Assembly (NCBI GenBank): GCA_963803295.1
Contig: CAWDMC010000009.1
Span: 496,001-560,000, forward strand
Length of the DNA stretch: 64,000 nucleotides
Direction of reading: 5' to 3'
Source: CAWDMC01 sp963803295
GTDB taxonomy: Bacteria; Acidobacteriota; Terriglobia; UBA7540
Part shown: positions 44,161 through 50,978 of the stretch, one piece after another
Layout of the letters: each line of letters opens with the position of its first letter
Position numbering within the stretch: position 1 is the stretch's first letter
Notes under the pieces: model-generated
Databases searched by the model: none
Told to the model about the DNA's origin: nothing
The model's input: the letters and a program-made list of their open reading frames with translations, nothing else
Made by a program: the position numbers and the translations under genes

Positions 44161-46975
44161 ATGACACGCCAGAAGCTCTCCCTGAAGTTCTCCATACTGC
44201 TCATTCCCGTTTCGTGCGCCTTGTTTCTTCTTGGTTGGCCACTATCTCGAGCCTAGACCGGCACGGCCCCGCAGCAACCTCACTGTTGTAATGTCACCGA
44301 CACCGAAGGTCTCCGCGAAATTGATTTCCCTTATTACTCCCTACGCGGCGGCTTCAACTCCACGTTACAACTGGTGAGCGACTCACCTAGGGCTTCCGAC
44401 CTCACGATTGCAGTTCGCAGCCTCACGGGCGAGACCGCGCTGGTTCCCGTCAGCCTTCAGCCGCTGTCCAAGCTGGCGATCGACGTGCGAAACTTGCTGG
44501 CACAGGCGGGCGTCGAGTCTAGCGGCACTTTCGCCGAAGGTAGTATCGCCGTGTATTTCGTTGGCACAATAATGCCTGTTGCCGGACAGCTAACGGCAAC
44601 CAATCCGGCCCTCCGGCTCATCCATGAGTCTGAAATGGTGGAAAACGATCCGGGCCGCAGCGACATCCCTGCCGCCCTGAACGCCGTCTGGTGGGGACTT
44701 GCAGGCGGCCGCGACGCCAGGATTATGGTTTCGAACAATGGCGGGAAATCAGGTAACGGCTGACGTGTTTTTGGACGTCACTGGCAAGCGCCACAGCGGT
44801 GAAGCACTGACGTTCGCACCGCATGAGACTAAGGTGCTTTCACTCCAAGATCTCCTTCTCAGTGTGGATGTGAGCCCGGCAGGGGCGATGGAAGGTGGCA
44901 TTACAATAGTGCAGCGCGGTCCCGGCCCTTCGCTGATCGCTAATGGCAAGATCACCGATCCGGTCACCGGCTTCTCCAGTACCTAGACTTCCCCAGTCCT
45001 CAAGCGCAGTTAGCCAACGCGTTGCATGCCGTTGGGCTTCCCATCGGCACTCCGACTAATGACTCACCTTTTGCGGGAATAGGGCGACTTTACGCCCCAC
45101 GTGAGATTGTCCTGAAACCGCTCGGCTCGCTCAGAGCGTGACCATCACGGTTGAATATCCGACGCCCAAGACTGGCGCCGATGCGGATTCCTCGCAAAGC
45201 ACACCCACTCCACTTCAGGACCCAATTTCTACGCAGGATGGATCGAAATCACCAGCTGTCGGGAAGACGGTCTTTGGACCTTTGACCGTTGCCAGCCCTA
45301 CAGCACCATGGATTTCCCGCTGAGCTCTGTAATGGGTGGGACTCCCTCTGCCGCTGCCCTATTGCTCGATTCGCGTGCAGTATAGCGGCGCGCCAGGGAC
45401 GGCTCTAGCGCAGGTGTCGAGCGTCGAGTCAAAGAGTGACCTGGTAATCGACGGCCCTCTGGCCAACGAATTGGATGGCTGGCGTGGTTCCGGAGCGAAC
45501 CCCTGGCATCTGCGATAGCGAAACCGATCACTCTGTTTCTCACCGATATGGGCGATGACCCTGCACGCATCGCGTTTCAGGTGCACGCTGGCGGTGTGGA
45601 CTACCATCTGACTCAGCTCAGAGACTCAATCCTCACGAAACCCGAGCTATTGATCTGCGCAAGCTTCGCGACGCCCAGACACCAGACTTTCTGGGCAATA
45701 AAATTCCTGCCGGTGCTACCGACGGAGAGCGTAGTCTGGATTCGGGTCGACAATGTTCCGGTGGCGGGCCGGGTGGTCATGGCGCAGCGGCACAAAGCCA
45801 TGGCTTCGAGCGTACGAGTGCGGCATCTGCTCGTGTCCAGCGAACTATCTTGAATTTCAAAACGCGCCCGACAATTTCACTTTGCTGCTAAACGGCAATT
45901 TGGCATTTTTGGGCACTGGGCACTACGCCGACTGCAACTACAACAACTACTACTATGACCTTACACAATCGGCAGCCTGGAGTTCGAGCAACTCGGGTGT
46001 TGTGCGGCCGCACACGGGCAGACAATGGCAGGCGGACGGGGTGGGGGCAGGCAGCGAGAACTTCACTGGCGCGTATACAGGATTGGTATATCTGGGGACG
46101 TACTGCGCACCATCGCAGCATCCGGGTCAGGACAGTTCACCAGGTAACGTGTGCAACGGCTTCACGATAACGAATCCCGTTGCTAGTCAAGTGTTCAGCA
46201 TGGGGGGTGCTACCTATAATTCTGCTACCGTTCCGCTGACCACTTCTTCAACGTGTTCTGGCACGGCGAACTGGACGCTCAGCTACAGCTACACGTCACG
46301 CCAGCCGGCTACGTACACGGGTTCCTCCTCGACCTCGAGTAGCATCGGCCAGACAGCGAATTACCCTACCCCTGTCGCGCTGGGCGGACAGATTTACGGC
46401 GCAAGCAAATGCTACGCTTGTGGGAGAACTTCACGCACTCCGTGACCTTTTACGTCCTGGGCGCAGCGATTCCGAACGCGACCATCTCTAATCGGCTAGT
46501 CTCGCTCTACGCTTCGGGCGCCACGCCAGGTCTTCCGAAAGGCATGGCCTGCCGGGAAAGCAGTTACCATCAGTTCGTTCAGGCCTATATGATGGGTGCA
46601 ACTGGCTTATGGCCTAACGGTAGCAACCTAGGAACGCTCGACCAGTTCGTCGGATTGATGCAGGTCCCGAACAATATGTCGTCGGCCTTTGATTGGTACA
46701 CCAACACCTCCACTGGCCTTAGCATATTTGGCAGCAAACTTGCGGCCGTACAGTCTTACGTGTCCGGGCTTCGAGCGCAGCACTCTAGCCTTCCTAATCT
46801 CACTGGGAGCCAGTACGAAGATAATCAGTTGATACGCTACTGCGGCTGGTGGTCGGGTGACTCGACCTATTACTGGATTCCAAATGCGGCCTTCACAGGA
46901 TGGGTGGCAAATCCAAACTCGCCGGGGTATAGCTATGTTAACGACGTCCGCAATAAAATCAACTCATGTGGCTAA
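44161..46975 (+). pseudogene. Heavily decayed large secreted surface-protein gene
   Basis: It starts with a signal peptide (MTRQKLSLKFSILLIPVS ... PLSRA) and hits an in-frame TAG at 44254-44256 where a Gln is expected. The frame then continues (FPYYSLRGGFNSTLQLVSDSP ... LIHESEMVENDPGRSDIPAALNA) and shifts repeatedly. Conserved segments appear in alternating frames at about 44748, 44983, 45131, 45299, 45345, 45510, 45625, 45725, 45805 and 46420. Recognisable pieces include VTADVFLDVTG, PGPSLIANGKITDPVTGFSS, SVTITVEYPTP, VVWIRVDNVPVAGRVV and ANYLEFQNAPDNFTLLLNG. The last readable frame ends with TGA after NKINSCG. The original would have been a protein of about 930 residues of an acidobacterial surface family with an unknown role. 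About ten shifts plus a nonsense codon indicate real decay. Confidence 0.8.
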
Positions 46976-47909
46976 ACAGATCTCGCGGGTGGGATGCGTA
47001 TTTTTACTGTTTTCCCTAGCTGAGGCATTACCGCTCTTCGCTCAAAAAACCACGCATACGACAGTTAAGCCCACTTTTTCGTGGCCAACTGCGAACGAGA
47101 AAATGGTAGTTGCCTACGAAATGCCACTGCGCCAAATTCAATCGTTTCTTGATGAGATCTGGAAGCAGAAGTCGGAGTCTGGCGGCGCCACGAGATTTCC
47201 AACGGTCGGTCATTTTCGTTTCGCGCCCCTGGGCCCGGGTGAGTTCTGCCTCGTAGTAACAGCCGGAGATAGGTTTCCGTGGTTCTTAAATGTTGCTTGC
47301 CCCCGGCCCAACGGGTTCGATCTCACTGAATTGATGGACCAGAGAATGGGACTACTGGCTACCGACCTAGTGGATCTTGATGGAGACGGTTTCGCTGAGG
47401 TGATCTCTTCCAAATTTATGGTAGGGTATCAGGGCACGTTTACACCCCCTCTTTATTGGTACAGCATTTACAGTTTCCAAGACGGCTTGCCTCATGATAC
47501 TAGCCGCCAGTTTCGCGAGTTCTATGCATCTGAGGTTCTCTCGTGGTCACGCACACTGGAACGTATGATCGTTCCGCCCCTCGGGAGTGGCTCGACGCAG
47601 AATGCTTATATTGAAGCGCAAATCGTGTTCGCGAGGCTCAAGTACAGGCGTGTGATTCTTGGAGAGCGTAAGGCTGGGTTGCAGGAAGCAATGGGCTGGG
47701 CGGACTCTTCCCAACCAGACCTGCAACAATTGGCCGTTCAGACCCTCCAAGAGATTGCCGATCCAGATTCGATCAGGGGACTCAAGAAATTGGCAGGATC
47801 CAGGTTCCAAGGCGTGTGCCGCAGCTCCACAAGCGCCCTTGCGGAGCTTGAGCACCGCGAAGTGACCGGTCAGGAACTAGAGTCCAGATGCAAGGGGGGT
47901 GCGGAGTGA
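46935..47909 (+). CDS. Secreted protein of unknown function with one DxDGDG motif
   Basis: The start is taken as ATG 46935 because a leader follows (QISRVGCVFLLFSLAEALPLFAQ); this overlaps the decayed gene before it by 41 bases. The mature part, about 285 residues, includes VDLDGDGFAEVIS, a single FG-GAP-like calcium loop. A helical C-terminal part resembles HEAT-like repeats (PDLQQLAVQTLQEIADPDSIRGLKKLAGSRFQGVCRSSTSALAEL). I do not recognise the family. Its frame is intact, in contrast to the gene upstream. Confidence 0.65.
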   Translation: MLTTSAIKSTHVAKQISRVGCVFLLFSLAEALPLFAQKTTHTTVKPTFSWPTANEKMVVAYEMPLRQIQSFLDEIWKQKSESGGATRFPTVGHFRFAPLGPGEFCLVVTAGDRFPWFLNVACPRPNGFDLTELMDQRMGLLATDLVDLDGDGFAEVISSKFMVGYQGTFTPPLYWYSIYSFQDGLPHDTSRQFREFYASEVLSWSRTLERMIVPPLGSGSTQNAYIEAQIVFARLKYRRVILGERKAGLQEAMGWADSSQPDLQQLAVQTLQEIADPDSIRGLKKLAGSRFQGVCRSSTSALAELEHREVTGQELESRCKGGAE

Positions 47910-47990
47910 ACTGTGGCGTCGGATCAGGCGCGCCCTGGGTAAGACGGTGTTCGTCCTGGGCACGGCCGCAGCAGGCTAGGAACAGCAGAA

Positions 47991-48450
47991 GTAGCGCGGA
48001 CCTTTACCTTTGAGATCCGCTGCTCTTGATGCTCACGATAGATAAATCGGCGGGTGGTGGTCAGATTAGAGTCGAGGGCTCTCCGGCCCAGCCCAACTTC
48101 TCGGAAATCGGCTACACTCTATTTAACGCGCAAGTGAAGCCACATTGGGTAGTTGCGCGGTGGCGAGGAAAGTCGATTCGGAAAAGGGCGCTGCACTCAG
48201 CCGAAAACGCCGGTGGCGACACGCCGCTACAATATACGCGGCGGCATAAGTAATTGTGCATTGCCTATCGTTAACCAGACGTCCAATCGATTTCGTCACA
48301 CTTATTCAGACCAACCACCCCCTCCTTGGCCAAGGAGGGGAGCAAGTGGCGCGGACCTTCGCCTTTGAGGTCCGCGGTTTTGATGCTCAATCGCGGTTCT
48401 TGATACTCAAGATGATAGTCGGCGGGCGATCGTCAGATTCGCGGCGAGGG
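47991..48450 (+). repeat. Two diverged copies of a ~110-bp intergenic repeat containing hairpins
   Basis: Copy 1 (47988-48090) and copy 2 (48340-48450) share GTAGC/GTGGC, GCGGACCTT, CCTTTGAG, TCCGC, TTTGATGCTC (or CTTGATGCTC), TCGGCGGG and GTCAGATT, in that order. Copy 1 has GTAG at 47991-47994 before its hairpin; copy 2 has GTGG at 48346-48349 before CGCGGACCT. Another GTAG-type hairpin on the minus strand ends near 48,230. The 47910-48644 gap shows no gene. Confidence 0.6.
48319..48340. repeat. 22-bp perfect palindrome
   Basis: Positions 48319-48340 read the same on both strands (CCCCTCCTTGG / CCAAGGAGGGG). It lies just before the second copy of the intergenic repeat. The role is unknown. 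Confidence 0.6.
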
Positions 48451-48657
48451 GCCTATAGACATATTTACTCGGTCGATTGTCAATCCGCCGTCGCAAGCCG
48501 CAGGGTCGAAAACCCTGTTTACCCAATCAAGCGGTGGCTGAAAACAAACGCGTTATAGGCACATACCTAGAGAACTGACCAACGCATAGTTTTCAGGAAT
48601 GTCGCGGGCCGCAGGCCAGTGCAGACCTTAAGAACGAAGGTCTGATTCCATAACGTC

Positions 48658-48723
48658 GTCGGCTCCTTAGAACCGGTAAACTTGGTTTGCTGTCCGACCA
48701 AGGCTGCCGGGAAAGGAGCCGAC
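48658..48723 (+). promoter_or_regulatory. Stem-loop covering the transposase ribosome site
   Basis: An 11-bp perfect stem, GTCGGCTCCTT (48658-48668) / AAGGAGCCGAC (48713-48723), ends directly at the ATG. The right arm contains the AAGGAG Shine-Dalgarno. Inside the 44-base loop, CCGG/CCGG and CTTGGT/ACCAAG can pair as well. The left arm overlaps the left terminal inverted repeat. The fold would hide the ribosome site and limit transposase synthesis. Confidence 0.7.
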
Positions 48724-49743
48724 ATGTCAATTATCGGATGTGATTTGCATTCCCGCTACCAGGTTGTTGCGATGGTAGACACGGACGACGGCGAGGTAGC
48801 AACGCGCCGCTTGGAACATGAGAACGGAGAAGCGAGGACATTTTATGCAGGGCTGGCCAAGGGGTCGCTGGTGGGGATCGAGGCGACGGGCTACACCCAG
48901 TGGTTCGAGCGCTTGCTGGCGGAACTGGGGCACGAGTTATGGGTGGGGGATCCGGCCGCGATCCGGGCCCGAGCGGTGCGCCGGCAGAAGACCGACACCC
49001 GTGATGCCGAACACCTGTTGGACCTGTTGGTAAGCCGCCGTTTCCCGCGCGTCTGGGTGCCCAGCGTGGAACAGCGGGATTTGCGGCAACTGCTGAAGCA
49101 TCGCGACAAGCTGGTGCGGATGCGGACGGCGCTGAAGAACCAGCTGCACTTTCTGGCTATGAGCCAGGGGGTGTGCCGCAAGCAAAAGCTGTGGAGCGCA
49201 CGCGGTCGAGCCGAGTTGGAAGGGCTGAGCCTAGGAGCGTGGGCTAGTCGGCGGCGGGAAGAACTGCTGAAGATGCTGGACCAGCTCAATCCCTGCATCG
49301 ACGAGCTTAACGAGGCGGTGCAGGCGGAGGCCGAGCGCTGCCCGGAGGCGGTGCAGTTGATGGAGCAGCCGGGGGTGGGGCCGATAACGGCTCTGGCCTT
49401 TGTGCTGACCGTCGGTCCGGTGGAACGTTTCCCCCACAGCCGCGCTCTGGTCAGTTACCTGGGACTCAACCCACGTGAGGATTCCAGCGGGGGTCACCAA
49501 AGGCTGGGCCACATCAGCAAGCAAGGCAACCAGATGTTGCGCTGGCTGCTGGTGGAAGCCGGCCAGAGGGCGTCTCTGCTGGACGAGGAACTGAGGCGTA
49601 AGTATAAACGGTTGGCTTTCCGGCGGGGCAGAAACGTGGCCAAGGTGGCCATGGCTCGTCAGCTGGCAGTGCGCTTGTATTGGAAGCTGCGCCAGGCGAG
49701 ATCTGCCCAACCGGCGGTTCGCATGCCTGGTAGCCCGAGGTAG
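48724..49743 (+). CDS. IS110-family (IS1111-type) transposase
   Basis: A 339-residue DEDD recombinase starting at ATG 48724, six bases after AAAGGAG. The N-terminal RuvC-like domain has D7 in IGCDLHS, E53 in VGIEATG, and D91/D94 in KTDTRDAEHL. The C-terminal Tnp_20 (IS116/IS110/IS902) domain has MEQPGVGPITALAF, VSYLGLNPREDSSGG with the candidate catalytic Ser, and HISKQGNQMLRWLLVEA. The length and both domains are intact. Proteins of this family work with an RNA made from the element's own non-coding end that pairs with donor and target DNA; in the IS1111 subgroup that RNA comes from the right end. Confidence 0.95.
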   Translation: MSIIGCDLHSRYQVVAMVDTDDGEVATRRLEHENGEARTFYAGLAKGSLVGIEATGYTQWFERLLAELGHELWVGDPAAIRARAVRRQKTDTRDAEHLLDLLVSRRFPRVWVPSVEQRDLRQLLKHRDKLVRMRTALKNQLHFLAMSQGVCRKQKLWSARGRAELEGLSLGAWASRRREELLKMLDQLNPCIDELNEAVQAEAERCPEAVQLMEQPGVGPITALAFVLTVGPVERFPHSRALVSYLGLNPREDSSGGHQRLGHISKQGNQMLRWLLVEAGQRASLLDEELRRKYKRLAFRRGRNVAKVAMARQLAVRLYWKLRQARSAQPAVRMPGSPR

Positions 49744-49748
49744 CGCAT

Positions 49749-50058
49749 GGTGGGCGGTTCGCCACCGCAAGTCTGATTGGGCGCCAAGCCTCCCTGCACA
49801 GGCGGGGAGATCGAATAGAGAATCATGGTGGGGTGAAAACTTCACCGAATAGATGGCTGGTGGAACAGTCCACCGCAGGATTCGAGAGGCGAGCCTTGGT
49901 CGGGACAAGCCTTAAAGATTCTTCCAGGACGAAGCATCGCTGTACAGCGCTCCGCTTCGTCCCTCTTCTAGGGTGGGCGTGCCGGAGTCGGGGTCAAGGG
50001 TCTGCGATGAACGGTCCGACCAAAAGCGTCGGACCGCCCTTGACCCCGGCTCCGTCAC
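49749..50058 (+). ncRNA. Candidate bridge/seek RNA of the IS1111-type element (structured right end)
   Basis: After the transposase stop, the ~350 non-coding bases within the element form a chain of stems. They are GGTGG/CCACC (49749-49766), GGTG..CACC and GGTGG..CCACC (about 49,835-49,875), and GGACGAAGC 49927-49935 / GCTTCGTCC 49954-49962 around the 12-bp palindrome CGCTGTACAGCG. The last is an 18-bp stem 49983-50000 / 50037-50054, fully paired if one G·U is allowed, enclosing a 9-bp perfect hairpin CGGTCCGAC 50012-50020 / GTCGGACCG 50028-50036. Location and structure fit a guide RNA of this transposase group. Strand, ends and guide loops are inferred, and transcription is not shown. Confidence 0.6.
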
Positions 50059-50133
50059 GCGGGGGTGGGAGTGTTGCTAAATTCTGCTTGACAAAGCCGA
50101 CGACGTTATAGATGCGCTACCCGCTTTCACCGA

Positions 50134-50556
50134 TTACAGCTGCTGCGCCGTCCCACCCCACTCCTCCGGATGCACGTCCGCCACCGACTGCGAAAAGGTC
50201 CACGAGTGTCCCGCCAAATCATCCGCGTTGTATTGCCGCTCGCCGTAGGGATGCGTCATCGGCTCTTGGGTGATCCGCGCCCCATGGTCCTTGGCCCGCT
50301 TGCAGTGGGCATCGGCGTCCTCGACACGAATAGTGACTGAGTGCCCTATGCCCAGCGCCGCGTTGACCTCGTTCGCGCGCATTTCCCTCAGGATCACCGC
50401 GCCATCGCCTACATTCAACTGCACGCGATGGTTGCCGATGCGCAGACGCACGCTAAATCCGAATGCATCGCACAGCCAGGCGGCAGCCTGATTCACATCG
50501 GGATACGCCAGCACCGGAATTACGGTGGCACGAGGTATCGATCGGTTTGAGAGCAT
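50134..50556 (-). CDS. VOC-family (glyoxalase/bleomycin-resistance fold) protein
   Basis: A 140-residue soluble protein with two beta-alpha-beta-beta-beta modules. The first is RATVIPVLAYPDVNQAAAWLCDAFGFSVRLRIGNHRVQLNVGDGAVIL. The second is GHSVTIRVEDADAHCKRAKDHGARITQEPMTHPYGERQYNADDLAGHSWTFSQ. The 'YGERQY...D..GH.W.F' ending is typical of the PhnB/glyoxalase-like branch. Metal ligands and substrate cannot be assigned. The start ATG 50556 has a strong GGAGGAGGA ribosome site. It lies just beyond the right end of the IS1111-type element. Confidence 0.88.
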   Translation of the reverse strand: MLSNRSIPRATVIPVLAYPDVNQAAAWLCDAFGFSVRLRIGNHRVQLNVGDGAVILREMRANEVNAALGIGHSVTIRVEDADAHCKRAKDHGARITQEPMTHPYGERQYNADDLAGHSWTFSQSVADVHPEEWGGTAQQL

Positions 50557-50978
50557 CCTGTTCCTCCTCCACCATTATACAAATCAAATTGGAATACAAA
50601 TCAAAATGGACCGTTTTGAACTTCCCGGCGCAAATCCGGATTTCTCACAACGCGATAGGGAGAGGGCGCCTTAGCGCCGCTCTGGAGCCTCTACATTTGA
50701 GATGCGTCCCAACACGGGAGGGCCGTAAAGGCCCTCCCCTACTCACTCCTATGCGGTCGATAGGGGTAGGGAAAGTGGATTGAGCACTCCCCTCCCTCCG
50801 AACTTACTGGCGGATTCTCCCGCATCCGGCTCTCCAGTTGGTAGTCTTAATTCCGAGAGGACTGACAGGCAGTAGCATGGGCTGTAACCAAGGAAAACAA
50901 CCCGCGCTCCGCAAAGTAGGCATTTCGGCCAGCGCTGATGCCACCGAGCCCGCGAGATCTTGGAGGCCATCTGCGAGA
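50557..50978. other. Intergenic region with one REP-like hairpin and recombinase-unit remnants
   Basis: Apart from the hairpin at 50716-50742 I see no complete gene. From about 50,950 the plus strand reads a short open tail (EILEAICEINGELLLRREAL, stop at 51014-51016) that looks like the end of a lost gene, and the following 130 bases lead to the serine-recombinase start at 51152. Confidence 0.45.
50716..50742 (-). repeat. REP-like GTAG hairpin
   Basis: On the minus strand, GTAG (CTAC 50739-50742) is followed by a perfect 9-bp stem (GGGAGGGCC 50716-50724 / GGCCCTCCC 50730-50738) with a 5-base loop. It has the same build as the other units, with an unrelated stem sequence. Confidence 0.75.

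Larger units (their letters stand above)
48645..50114 (+). mobile_element. IS110-family (IS1111-type) insertion sequence inserted in a REP-like hairpin
   Basis: The transposase is DEDD-type. The ends carry a 15-bp perfect inverted repeat: ATAACGTCGTCGGCT (48650-48664) and AGCCGACGACGTTAT (50095-50109), a few bases inside the deduced ends, as in the IS1111 subgroup. The left flank is a hairpin (GCAGACCTT 48621-48629 / AAGGTCTG 48637-48644) and the right flank starts CGCTAC (50115-50120). Removing 48645-50114 rebuilds GCAGACCTT-loop-AAGGTCTGC-GCTAC, the same form as the other REP-like units in this window. The element would be about 1,470 bp; exact ends are uncertain by two bases because both junctions share TG. 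No target duplication is expected for this family. Confidence 0.85.

Noticed and set aside
46857..46934. Earlier start for the secreted protein at 46935
   Set aside because: The longer version would place 26 residues in front of the signal peptide and is antisense-free but overlaps the conserved end of the decayed gene; the ATG at 46935 gives a normal leader.
44161..46975. Several separate small genes in the 44-47 kb region
   Set aside because: The pieces line up in order as one known type of surface protein across alternating frames, so they are fragments of a single decayed gene.
50134..50556. VOC gene as cargo of the IS1111-type element
   Set aside because: It lies outside the deduced right end (50114) and outside the inverted repeats, so it is host sequence.
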